Source: an uncultured Myxococcales bacterium (lineage in GTDB: Bacteria; Myxococcota_A; UBA9042; CAIXZC01). From it: 64,000 nucleotides of DNA. The DNA is taken from NCBI GenBank assembly GCA_903895725.1, contig CAITUV010000039.1, positions 19,796 through 83,795 on the forward strand, given 5' to 3'. This document shows positions 1 to 7,466 of this stretch, one piece after another. How positions within the stretch are numbered: the first letter of the stretch is position 1; every line of letters starts with the position of its first letter. Both the position numbers and the translations under genes were made by a program. The notes under the pieces were generated by a model. The model was not told where the DNA came from, made no database searches, and worked only from the letters and a program-made list of their open reading frames with translations.

Positions 1-4
1 GAAG

Positions 5-1231
5 ATGTGTACCGTTCGGTGGACAGGGCTCTTGCTTGCATCGCTGCTGTGCGTGGGACTTGCAGTTGCCTCGTGGTCGTGTGACAGCGGCCCGGACGAA
101 AGCAAGGACGTCAGCACCCGGGCAGATGAGGAGCTCTCGGAGCCGTGTACCCCCAACTGCTGGGGCAAGGTTTGCGGTGACGATGGGTGTGGTGGCACAT
201 GCGGTCATTGCTACACGACAGAAGGGGCGCTCGACGACGGTCTCTGTCAGGACGGGAAGTGCGGGTGTTCTCCGTCGTGCGCTGGCAAGCAGTGCGGACC
301 GGACGGATGCGGCGGGACCTGCGGAGTGTGCTCCGGAGGCAAGATATGCACCAATGGGGTCTGCCAGGGGGGATGCCAGCCGAACTGTGCCGGATTGGAG
401 TGCGGGGGCGATGGATGTGGCGGTCAGTGCGGGACGTGCGCGGGCACCGACAGCTGCCAGAACGGCAAGTGCGTGGCGCCCGATCCCGGGGACTGCGGCG
501 TCTGCGCCGCAGGATTGTCGTGCGGCGCCGATGAGGCCAACCCCAGCTGGTGCTCGGGCTCGGGGTGCGCTTCCGGCCTCGACATGGAAGGCAAGTGCAC
601 CGGCGAAAAGAGCAACACCGTTCTCTGGTGCCAGGATGGGGTGAGCTACTCGATCGACTGCGACCATTTCAGCACGGACAAGAAGTGCGGCTGGTCGGAA
701 GAGGCCGGCTTCTACGACTGCATCCCGATCTGCACCGCCGACTGCTCTGGGAAGGAATGCGGCGATGATGGCTGCGGTGGCTCGTGCGGCACGTGCTCGG
801 GCGGCGACAAGTGCGTCAATGGGAAGTGCTCGTGTGCCCCCAAGAGCTGCGCCGGGTCGTGCGACCAGCCGAAGATCTGCGGCTTCATGGCGGACGGCTG
901 CGGCCAGATGGTCTTCGGCAAGGTGGGGGATGACGGCTGCGGCGGAGACTGCTGCGACTGCAAGTGCCCGGACTGCTCGCCAAACTGCGATGGCAAGGAG
1001 TGCGGTGACGACGGGTGCGGAGGGAGCTGCGGATCCTGTACTGCGCCCGAGACCTGCAACGACGACGGCTGGTGTAGCTGCAGTCCTGCGTGCGGAGGCT
1101 TCCTTGGTGGCCCGTGCAAGCCTCCAAAGATTTGTCCTGCACAATCGGCCGGCTGCGCTCAAACCGTGTGGAAGAAGACGGGAGCGAAGGACGGCTGCGG
1201 AAACGAGTGCTGTGCGTGTCAGTGCCCCTAG
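5..1231 (+). CDS. Secreted cysteine-rich DGCGG-repeat protein, probable lipoprotein
   Basis: 408 residues. The N-terminus is a signal peptide with a hydrophobic core and a first mature Cys near residue 26 (...AVASWSC); the lipobox is weak, with Trp at -2. At least five modules of the form C-x3-C-x-GK-x-CG-x-DGCGG-x-CG-x-C follow, interrupted at about residues 160-240 by a different module (W-C-Q-D-G ... I-D-C ... C-G-W ... F-Y-D-C) also found in the gene at 32605-34368. Variant modules with CC pairs lie at about residues 275-320 and at the very C-terminus. The modules presumably fold through disulfides outside the cytoplasm; no enzymatic motif is visible. The ATG lies four bases from the window edge, so its ribosome site and any upstream start cannot be seen, but the signal peptide supports it. 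Function unknown; adhesin or surface-coat roles are guesses. Confidence 0.75.
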   Translation: MCTVRWTGLLLASLLCVGLAVASWSCDSGPDESKDVSTRADEELSEPCTPNCWGKVCGDDGCGGTCGHCYTTEGALDDGLCQDGKCGCSPSCAGKQCGPDGCGGTCGVCSGGKICTNGVCQGGCQPNCAGLECGGDGCGGQCGTCAGTDSCQNGKCVAPDPGDCGVCAAGLSCGADEANPSWCSGSGCASGLDMEGKCTGEKSNTVLWCQDGVSYSIDCDHFSTDKKCGWSEEAGFYDCIPICTADCSGKECGDDGCGGSCGTCSGGDKCVNGKCSCAPKSCAGSCDQPKICGFMADGCGQMVFGKVGDDGCGGDCCDCKCPDCSPNCDGKECGDDGCGGSCGSCTAPETCNDDGWCSCSPACGGFLGGPCKPPKICPAQSAGCAQTVWKKTGAKDGCGNECCACQCP

Positions 1232-1254
1232 GCGGGACAGGCTGGAGGGAGGCG

Positions 1255-2769
1255 ATGGACCACGTTGTCCTCTGGAGACCGAGGAGGGCTGTCTGGCTAT
1301 CAGCGGTCGTGCTCAGCATTCTGGTGGCGCCGAATGCGATGCCCGACTTCCTGAGTAGGCCCTGTCAGGCACAGGAGGGAAGCGGGAAGTGCGAGCGAGT
1401 TCTCACTGTCAAGACCTTGCCCTCAGACGCCAAAGTCTCCGTAGACGGAGGCAAGAGACGTTCAGACAGCCCCTCTTTCCTGCTGGAAGAAGGCCTCCAC
1501 ACCGTCCTCGTCACCCGGAATGGCTACCGTTCAGTTGAGATGAGACTGTATGTCAGGGCGAGCAGATTCGTGACCGTGTTTCTCGAGCGTGGTTCCGAAG
1601 ACGCAGCGCCCATCCAGTTCTCCCCTCCCGGGTTCTCCGTTCCGAGTGAGACGGGTGCCAGGCTCACGACTCATGCCAGTCCCTCAAGCGAGTCTGACGA
1701 TGCGAGCCACGAAGCCAACGAAAGCAAGAAGACAGTGAAGGGGAAGAAGGCGATCAAGTCCGAGTCGTACGGGAAGGGGAAAGCGGGCAAGGGGGCGGCC
1801 GCTGCAAAGGTGAAGAAATCGGCCAAGGCCGAGGCAGCCGAACGGGCGAGGCTGGAGGAGGAAGCCAGGCTGGAGGAGGAAGCGAGGCTGGAGAAGGAAG
1901 CCCGGCTCGCAGAAGTGGCGGCACGCAAGGCTGAGAAGGCCCGGGAAGCTGAGGAAGCCCGGAAGGCCGAGGAGGCCCGGAAGGCCGAGGAAGCCCGGAA
2001 GGCTGAGAAGGCTTGGCTGGCTGAGGAAGCAAGAAGGGCAGAGAAGGCTCGCAAAGCGGATGAGGCGAGGAAGGCTGAGAAGGCTCGGAAGGCCGAAGAG
2101 GAACGCAAGGCCGACGAAGCACGCAAGGCCGACAAAGCACGCAAGGCCGACGAAGCACGCAAGGCCGACGAAGCACGCAAGGCCGACGAAGCGCGCAAGG
2201 CCGACGAAGCAAGCAAGGCCGACGAAGCGCGCAAGGCCGAAAAGGTTCAACTGGTCGCTGAGCGGGAGCGCGAGGCCGACGAGGCGAGGGCGGGGGAGGT
2301 GCAAGGGAGCTCTGCAGCACTCGACGAGCAAGGGAAAGCAGAGTCCCACGGGGATGACCCGACCGGTCTGTACGGTCCGTCAGGATCGATTGGCGGGTCA
2401 CCAAGTGTAACTGCCGAGCGCCGGACCTCCAGCGCCAAGGCGCGGAATGTCGGAGGCTGGATTCTTCTGGGCACGGGTATTGCGATGGCAGGCACCGGGA
2501 CCACGCTGGCCGTGCTCGGAATTCAGGGGGAGGAGACGGTTCGCAACGAGAATTCCTGGAGTCAGCAGAGGGCTCACAATCTGTGGGAGTCGTCGCAGAC
2601 CTTCCAGAGTTGGGGGATCGGTCTGGCCAGCGCAGGCGGCGCCGTGGCGATTGGCGGTCTCGTCTGGCTTCTGGCGGGGGGAAACGGCGATGGCAAGGCT
2701 GACGAAGCAGCCGTGTACGTCTATCCCGAGTCCGGTGCTGTGCACTTCGGCTGTTCGGTGGTGTTCTAG
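1255..2769 (+). CDS. PEGA-domain membrane protein with long EAR/KAD helical repeat
   Basis: 504 residues from ATG 1255, which has a strong GGAGGGAGG ribosome site; the longer upstream frame runs antiphase over the previous gene and is ignored. Order: signal peptide (about 1-40, cleavage after PCQA), one PEGA-like domain (about 45-110, with LPSDAKVSVDGGKR and HTVLVTRNGYRSVE), a Ser-rich linker, then about 150 residues of Ala/Glu/Lys/Arg repeats (EARKAE, KADEARKADEAR) expected to form a long single helix or coiled coil. Two hydrophobic segments near the C-terminus (GGWILLGTGIAMAGTGTTL and about 60 residues later GLASAGGAVAIGGLVWLLAG) end the chain. The same plan recurs at 14644-15861 and 15907-17064. 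PEGA domains are usually extracytoplasmic; here they may tether an envelope structure. No catalytic motif seen. Confidence 0.8.
   Translation: MDHVVLWRPRRAVWLSAVVLSILVAPNAMPDFLSRPCQAQEGSGKCERVLTVKTLPSDAKVSVDGGKRRSDSPSFLLEEGLHTVLVTRNGYRSVEMRLYVRASRFVTVFLERGSEDAAPIQFSPPGFSVPSETGARLTTHASPSSESDDASHEANESKKTVKGKKAIKSESYGKGKAGKGAAAAKVKKSAKAEAAERARLEEEARLEEEARLEKEARLAEVAARKAEKAREAEEARKAEEARKAEEARKAEKAWLAEEARRAEKARKADEARKAEKARKAEEERKADEARKADKARKADEARKADEARKADEARKADEASKADEARKAEKVQLVAEREREADEARAGEVQGSSAALDEQGKAESHGDDPTGLYGPSGSIGGSPSVTAERRTSSAKARNVGGWILLGTGIAMAGTGTTLAVLGIQGEETVRNENSWSQQRAHNLWESSQTFQSWGIGLASAGGAVAIGGLVWLLAGGNGDGKADEAAVYVYPESGAVHFGCSVVF
2113..2238 (+). repeat. Seven tandem 18-bp units coding the ADEARK repeat
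   Basis: Seven consecutive 18-bp units (consensus gacgaagcacgcaaggcc) encode Asp-Glu-Ala-Arg-Lys-Ala steps in the PEGA protein. Units differ by only zero to two bases (one has gacaaag, two have gcgcgc, one has gcaagc). The near identity implies recent slippage or gene conversion, so repeat number may vary between strains. Confidence 0.95.
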
Positions 2770-2834
2770 AAGGTGCGGGGAGCAGGAGGATCTTCCGGCT
2801 CAAGCTGAGCCGGTGGAAGCATGGGGGAAGCGTG

Positions 2835-3611
2835 ATGCGGACTGGCGGTTGGAGACCTCGTCAAGGCGGCTTTCCGGCATGGGATTTCGTGTTCGTCGCC
2901 GTTCTTGCGACGGTCCTTGCCTGCAACGAACCGTTCCCTGAGGACGATCTTCGGGTCTGTCCTTGCATGGACGGTTGGACCTGCCACAAGGATGTCTGCA
3001 GAAAGGATTGTTCGGACGGCGGTTCCTGCCCGCCAGGGACGGATTGTGACTCGAAGACGAAGACGTGCCTCCCGGATCAGGACGAGCCGCCCTGCAAGCC
3101 CAACTGTCAGAATGTGGAGTGCGGAGGCGACGGATGTGGCGGCTCTTGCGGAACCTGCTCGGGTGGCAAAGTCTGCAAGGCTGGGCTTTGTACGGCCGGC
3201 GGTGGGGGATGTGAGCCGCAGTGCTACACGCCGGAGGGAGCGATCAAGGAGTGCGGGCTTGATGGGTGTGGAGGCTACTGTGGGTCGTGCAAAGCTGGTG
3301 TGTCGTGCCAGAACGGCTTTTGCGCAGCGAGCGGGAGCGGGCAGATCGGCAGCGCGTGCTTGAGCGATGCTCAGTGTTTTGCCGGGGATGTTCCGTTCTG
3401 CGTGTCAGGGGACTCCTTTCCCGGCGGTTACTGCACCAGCGCCTGCAATGTTCAAGGGGCAGCCGGTGATTGTCCGATTGGCTCGACCTGCTACAGCTTT
3501 GAAGGGGTGGACACTCCCGTCTGTCTGGACGACTGCTCGTCGGAATCGGACTGCCGGCCCGGCTACACTTGCTGGGAAGGCGAGGATTCGAATCGGTACT
3601 GCTTCCCTTAG
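2835..3611 (+). CDS. Cysteine-rich DGCGG-repeat lipoprotein
   Basis: 258 residues from ATG 2835; a GTG three bases upstream is possible, but the GGGGGA ribosome site is better spaced for the ATG. The signal peptide ends in a good lipobox (VLATVLAC, Cys about residue 30). An N-terminal segment carries C-x-C, CRKDC and GTDCDSKTKTC clusters, then two DGCGG modules (about 90-175), the second with an inserted YTPEGAIKE stretch. The C-terminal third is a different Cys-rich region (SACLSDAQCF, CNVQGAAGDCPIGSTC, DDCSSESDCRPGYTC) typical of secreted myxobacterial proteins. It lies 65 bp downstream of the PEGA gene and probably belongs to the same cell-surface group. Role unknown. Confidence 0.8.
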   Translation: MRTGGWRPRQGGFPAWDFVFVAVLATVLACNEPFPEDDLRVCPCMDGWTCHKDVCRKDCSDGGSCPPGTDCDSKTKTCLPDQDEPPCKPNCQNVECGGDGCGGSCGTCSGGKVCKAGLCTAGGGGCEPQCYTPEGAIKECGLDGCGGYCGSCKAGVSCQNGFCAASGSGQIGSACLSDAQCFAGDVPFCVSGDSFPGGYCTSACNVQGAAGDCPIGSTCYSFEGVDTPVCLDDCSSESDCRPGYTCWEGEDSNRYCFP

Positions 3612-3651
3612 GAACACCCCATAACCTGTTCCCCTCCTGCCGCCCGCCTGC

Positions 3652-3657
3652 TATGAT
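3652..3657 (+). promoter_or_regulatory. Possible -10 element for coaE
   Basis: TATGAT lies about 20 bases before the coaE start. No convincing -35 is present at 16-18 bases upstream, so this is only a suggestion. Confidence 0.25.
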
Positions 3658-3677
3658 CCGCTCTCAGAGAGGGGCGC

Positions 3678-4313
3678 ATGACATTGGCTGGTGACACCGG
3701 TGTTTTCCTCGTCGGGCTGACCGGCGGAGTCGGGTCTGGAAAGAGCACCGTCGGTCGGATGCTGGCCCAGGCCGGATTTCCCGTCATCGACACGGACCGG
3801 GTCGGCCACGAAGTGCTCGAGCGGCCCGCCGTGCTTGCCCGTGTGTCTGCCGCCATGGGGCAGGACGTGTCGGACGGAGCGGGGAAACCGGACCGGAAGC
3901 GGATTGGTGAGATCGTCTTCTCCGACCCGGACCGCCGTGCAGCTCTCGAGGAGATCCTCCATCCCGAGATCCAGCTCGAGGTGAAGAGGCGGATTGGAGA
4001 CTGTGCGGAGAGCGGCTGCGAGGTGGTCGTGCTCGAGGTGCCGCTGCTGGTCGAGGCCGATTGGGACAGGCTCGTCGACCTGGTCGTCGTGGTGGACTGT
4101 CCGCTGGAGGTGCAGGTGGCTCGATACGCAGCCAGGACCGGGGCCGCGGTGCGGGAAGGCCAGGGGCGGGTGGCCGCACAGGCTGGTCGAGAGCGCCGGC
4201 TGGCCGCGGCACACGTCGTGCTCGACAACTCCGGAGCGCTCGAAGGGCTTGAACGCCAGGTGACTCGACTCATCGAGCACCTGCGCACCTTGGAAAGGGG
4301 AAGCGGCGGCTAG
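3678..4313 (+). CDS. coaE: Dephospho-CoA kinase
   Basis: 211 residues, normal length for CoaE, which phosphorylates the ribose 3'-OH of dephospho-CoA with ATP in the last step of coenzyme A synthesis (cytoplasm). The P-loop GGVGSGKST is at about residues 14-22, followed by the family-typical VIDTDRVGHEVLE. The central HPEIQLEVKRRI corresponds to the CoA-binding segment, VVLEVPLLVEAD to the conserved E-x-P-L-L-x-E region, and VVVVDCPLEVQVAR to the lid region. The ATG has GAGAGGGGC upstream. It stands alone between a lipoprotein gene and a repeat-flanked SDR gene; no operon partner in CoA synthesis is nearby. Confidence 0.95.
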   Translation: MTLAGDTGVFLVGLTGGVGSGKSTVGRMLAQAGFPVIDTDRVGHEVLERPAVLARVSAAMGQDVSDGAGKPDRKRIGEIVFSDPDRRAALEEILHPEIQLEVKRRIGDCAESGCEVVVLEVPLLVEADWDRLVDLVVVVDCPLEVQVARYAARTGAAVREGQGRVAAQAGRERRLAAAHVVLDNSGALEGLERQVTRLIEHLRTLERGSGG

Positions 4314-4320
4314 ACAGGAT

Positions 4321-4392
4321 CTTGTGAAGCGGCCATCAACACCGGCCTTGAATGCCGGTGGCTCATAGCCCCGACCACGCGGGAGGGGCAAC
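4321..4392 (-). repeat. Dispersed 72-nt repeat, copy A (inverted)
   Basis: Read on the minus strand this aligns without gaps to 5499-5570 over 72 nt. The first 26 nt (GTTGCCCCTCCCGCG ... GGGGCT) are identical and the remainder differs at 11 of 46 positions. The core can form a GCCCC/GGGGC hairpin. Two further relatives lie at 57382-57500. This copy ends just before the ribosome site of the SDR gene. Nature unknown: REP-like element, structured RNA or recombination remnant. Confidence 0.9.
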
Positions 4393-4425
4393 CGAGGATG
4401 ACCCCTTCCAAGCCAGGAGGTGCAG

Positions 4426-5469
4426 ATGTCGGGCAAGGCAGTGCTGGTCACCGGGTATCCGAACTTCGTCGTGCGGAGGCTGGTGGAGAGGCTGGCAGCG
4501 CAGGGGCGGCGGGTCTACCTGCTGTGCCGCGAGGATTTCGAGAAGGCGGCCCGTCGGGACTTTGCCCGGCTCGAAGAGCAGGTCCGCCTCGTCACGGGCG
4601 ACGTGGTGAGCATGGACCTGGGGCTGTCCGGGGCGGAAGTCAAGGTCATGCGGGCCGAGGTGGGCACCGTGTTTCATCTGGCCGGTATCTACTACCTCGG
4701 CAGCAGCGAGACGGAAATGGAGCGGGTCAACATCGAGGGGACCCGGAATGCGCTGGCCTTCTCCGCCGAGCTGCCGGGACTCGAGCGATTCGTCCACTAC
4801 TCGACCGCATTCGTGGCCGGCAGTCGTGAAGGCGTGATCCTCGAGGATGAGCTGCCCGAGCCACCCCGCTTCCGCAACTCGTTCGAGCGCACCAAGTTCA
4901 TGGCCGAGCGGATTGTCCGAGGGGCCATGGGGGAGTTGCCGGTAAGCATCGTTCGCCCCTCGCTCATTGTCGGCGATTCGCGCAGCGGCGAGATCGAGAA
5001 GCTCGACGGCCCCTATTTCTTCATGCAGGTGCTGGTGAACCTGCCGATTGACATCCATCTGCCTCTGGTCGGCAAGGGGGCTTTTCCGCTCAACCTCGTG
5101 CCCGTCGATTTCGTGGTGGCTGCCCTCGCCCATGTGGCCGAGCATCCCGCCGCGGTCGGACGCACGTTCCACCTCGTGGACCAGAATCCCCTGCCGGCCC
5201 GAATGGTGTTCGAGATGCTGTGCAAGGCCGCAGACAAGAAGGCCCCCCGCGGGGTCATTCCGCACAACCTTGCCACCGCGCTCATGAAGATGCCCGGGCT
5301 CGAGAAGGGGTGGCGGTCCCCACGCCTGTTCGTCGAGTGCCTCAACCAGCTCGTGCTGTACAATGCGATGAACACGGCGGAGATTCTGGGCGGGTCAGGT
5401 ATCGCCTGCCCCCCGTTCTCGAGCTACGTCGGAAACCTGGTGGCCTTCCTGAAGAAGAAGCGAAAATAG
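4426..5469 (+). CDS. Extended short-chain dehydrogenase / acyl-reductase-like NAD(P)-binding protein
   Basis: 347 residues from ATG 4426 (AGGAGG five bases upstream; a GTG at 4420 overlaps the ribosome site). It resembles the NAD_binding_4 / NAD-dependent epimerase group: glycine-motif region VLVTGYPNFVVRRLVERL at the N-terminus, VFHLAGIYYLG and NIEGTRNAL in the middle, HYSTAFVAGSREGVIL, then NSFERTKFMAER where the family has YxxxK. Here the Tyr position is Phe, so the usual proton-donor tyrosine appears absent while Lys remains. VRPSLIVGDSRSGE is the conserved post-active-site strand. Substrate unknown; fatty-acyl-CoA/ACP or lipid-linked substrates are plausible by family. The gene is flanked by inverted copies of a 72-nt repeat. 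Confidence 0.75.
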   Translation: MSGKAVLVTGYPNFVVRRLVERLAAQGRRVYLLCREDFEKAARRDFARLEEQVRLVTGDVVSMDLGLSGAEVKVMRAEVGTVFHLAGIYYLGSSETEMERVNIEGTRNALAFSAELPGLERFVHYSTAFVAGSREGVILEDELPEPPRFRNSFERTKFMAERIVRGAMGELPVSIVRPSLIVGDSRSGEIEKLDGPYFFMQVLVNLPIDIHLPLVGKGAFPLNLVPVDFVVAALAHVAEHPAAVGRTFHLVDQNPLPARMVFEMLCKAADKKAPRGVIPHNLATALMKMPGLEKGWRSPRLFVECLNQLVLYNAMNTAEILGGSGIACPPFSSYVGNLVAFLKKKRK

Positions 5470-5498
5470 ACCCTTCGCCAGATCGGCGATCGCTCGCT

Positions 5499-5570
5499 GT
5501 TGCCCCTCCCGCGTGGTCGGGGCTGTGTGCCGCCAACATGGAAGGCCGGTGATGATTGCCTCTTCACAGG
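5499..5570 (+). repeat. Dispersed 72-nt repeat, copy B
   Basis: Direct-orientation partner of 4321-4392, with 61 of 72 bases identical. It lies between the end of the SDR gene and the convergent end of the methionine synthase gene. With copy A it forms an inverted pair about 1.1 kb apart that encloses exactly one gene. Confidence 0.9.
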
Positions 5571-5578
5571 ATGCCGGC

Positions 5579-7438
5579 TCAGCCCTTCGCACCCAACACT
5601 TCCAGTGCAAGCTCCAGCCGTCCCATGGGCGGGGAAACCTGGACGCCGACGACCATCGGGCGCACCCGCTCGAGAGTCTCGGCTGCAATCTGCACGCCGA
5701 CCTTGCGGGCCTGCTCGCCACTCACCTGCTGGGCCTCCGCCATACGACGGAGGATCGGCTCGGGCACGCTGGCCCCCGGCACCTCGTTGTTCATGAACTC
5801 GGCGTTGCGCAGGCTCACGAGCGGCCAGATGCCGGCGAGCACCGGAATCCGGATGTTTCTCTTGGCCAGGGTGTCGAGGAACGACTCGAGCACGGCCACG
5901 TCGAAGACCGGCTGCGTGATGGCGAAGTGGGCGCCGGCATCGACCTTCCAGTAGAAGCGGTTGAGCTCGAAGTCGAGGTTGACCGCTCCGGGGTTGACGC
6001 CCACGCCGACGACGAATTCCGTCGGATCTCCAATGGAGTTGCCGCCGAGATCCAGGCCCCGATTGAGGCGAGTCACCATGTTGGTAAGCCCGATGGAATC
6101 CACGTCGAAGACTGCGGTGGCATCGGGGTAGTCGCCCATCTTGGGAGGGTCGCCCGTGATGATCAGGAGGTTGCGCAGGCCGAGAGCGTGGGCACCGAGC
6201 ATGTCCGACTGCATCCCGAGAAGGTTCCGGTCACGGCAGGTGTAATGGAGCAGCGACTCGATGCCGGCCTCCCGTTCGATGAGCACGGCCAGTGCCAGCG
6301 AGCTCATGCGGGCCGAAGCGCGAGGTCCGTCCGGGATGTTGATCACGTCCACTCCGGCCTGCCGGGCGCGTCTTGCCCGCTCGATGACCTTGCCGACCTG
6401 GTGGCCTCGAGGGGGGACGAGCTCGATGCTGGTCACGAACTGCCCGGAGGCAATCTTCCGGGCGAGTCCGGAACGTTCGGGCAGGGGCTTCTCCTGCACG
6501 ACCGGCGTGGTGCCGTTGACCTTGGCCACGATTCCGCGTGTGTCCTTGGGCCGCGACTCAGGCGCCAGCGCGTACAGCGCCTTACGCATGGCCCGGGTGT
6601 GCTCGGGGGTCGTACCGCAACAGCCTCCCACGATGCGCGCACCGGCCAGCACGAACCGCTTGGCGTACTCCTCGAAATACTCCGGAGACGCCAGGTAAAG
6701 GTTTCTTCCCTCGATAGCCCTTGGGACTCCAGCGTTGGGCTGGACCGACACAGGCAGGTGGGTCGATGGCACGATGCGCTCCACCGACTGCAGTGCCACC
6801 TCCGGCCCCACGCTGCAGTTGACCCCGACCACGCTGGCTCCCCAGGCTTCCAGGCGGGCGGCAAACGTCTCCGGGGCCGTTCCGTACAGCGAGTTCCCAT
6901 CCTCCTGCAGAGTCATCTGTGCGATGACCGGCAGATCGCAGACTGAGCGAGCCGCAGCGAGCGCCTGGTGGATCTCGTTGAGGTCTCCGAAGGTCTCGAG
7001 GATGATGAGGTCGACACCGGCCTGAGCCAGCGCTTTTGCCTGCTCGGCAAAGAGCTCTCGGGCCTCCTCGGTCGATGTGGGTCCCCACGGCTCGATCTTG
7101 ATTCCGAGGGGGCCGATGGCTCCGGCCACCAGCACCGTGTCTCCCGCTGCCTTGCGGGCCAGTTCCACGCCCCGACGGTTGATCTCATCGAGGCGATCCT
7201 CCAGGCCGTGGGCCGCCAGCTTCACCCGGTTGGCACCAAACGTATTGGTCTCGATGACGTCCGCTCCAGCCTTCACGTACTGGGCGTGACAGTCGAAAAC
7301 GAGATCCGGAGCCGTGAGGTTCAGCTCGTCGAAGCACCGGTTGATGAACACGCCATGCGAGTACAGGAGGGTCCCCATGCCTCCGTCGAACAGGAGCAGC
7401 TTGCGACTATCGAGCAGATCAAGAAACTTCGTCGTCAT
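5579..7438 (-). CDS. Bifunctional homocysteine S-methyltransferase / methylenetetrahydrofolate reductase
   Basis: 619 residues from ATG 7438 (MTTKFLDLL). The N-terminal half is a homocysteine S-methyltransferase barrel: LLFDGGMGTLL and IETNTFGANR near the start, GVNCSVGPE around residue 210 and RIVGGCCGTTPEH around 280 supplying the three zinc-binding Cys. The C-terminal half (about 320-610) is a MetF-type reductase: SIELVPPRG, YTCRDRN, LIITGDPPKMGDYP, HFAITQPVFD. YitJ-like fusions pair 5-methyl-THF formation with methyl transfer to homocysteine, giving methionine. The B12-binding and activation domains of full MetH are absent. It is last in a minus-strand operon, 28 bp after a beta-propeller lipoprotein. 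Confidence 0.9.
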   Translation of the reverse strand: MTTKFLDLLDSRKLLLFDGGMGTLLYSHGVFINRCFDELNLTAPDLVFDCHAQYVKAGADVIETNTFGANRVKLAAHGLEDRLDEINRRGVELARKAAGDTVLVAGAIGPLGIKIEPWGPTSTEEARELFAEQAKALAQAGVDLIILETFGDLNEIHQALAAARSVCDLPVIAQMTLQEDGNSLYGTAPETFAARLEAWGASVVGVNCSVGPEVALQSVERIVPSTHLPVSVQPNAGVPRAIEGRNLYLASPEYFEEYAKRFVLAGARIVGGCCGTTPEHTRAMRKALYALAPESRPKDTRGIVAKVNGTTPVVQEKPLPERSGLARKIASGQFVTSIELVPPRGHQVGKVIERARRARQAGVDVINIPDGPRASARMSSLALAVLIEREAGIESLLHYTCRDRNLLGMQSDMLGAHALGLRNLLIITGDPPKMGDYPDATAVFDVDSIGLTNMVTRLNRGLDLGGNSIGDPTEFVVGVGVNPGAVNLDFELNRFYWKVDAGAHFAITQPVFDVAVLESFLDTLAKRNIRIPVLAGIWPLVSLRNAEFMNNEVPGASVPEPILRRMAEAQQVSGEQARKVGVQIAAETLERVRPMVVGVQVSPPMGRLELALEVLGAKG

Positions 7439-7466
7439 TCCACCAGAACCTCCCAGAGGAACATAG

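Noticed and set aside
3587..3600. tRNA T-loop-like gattcgaatc
   Set aside because: It lies in the coding end of a lipoprotein gene and no acceptor or anticodon arm can be built around it.
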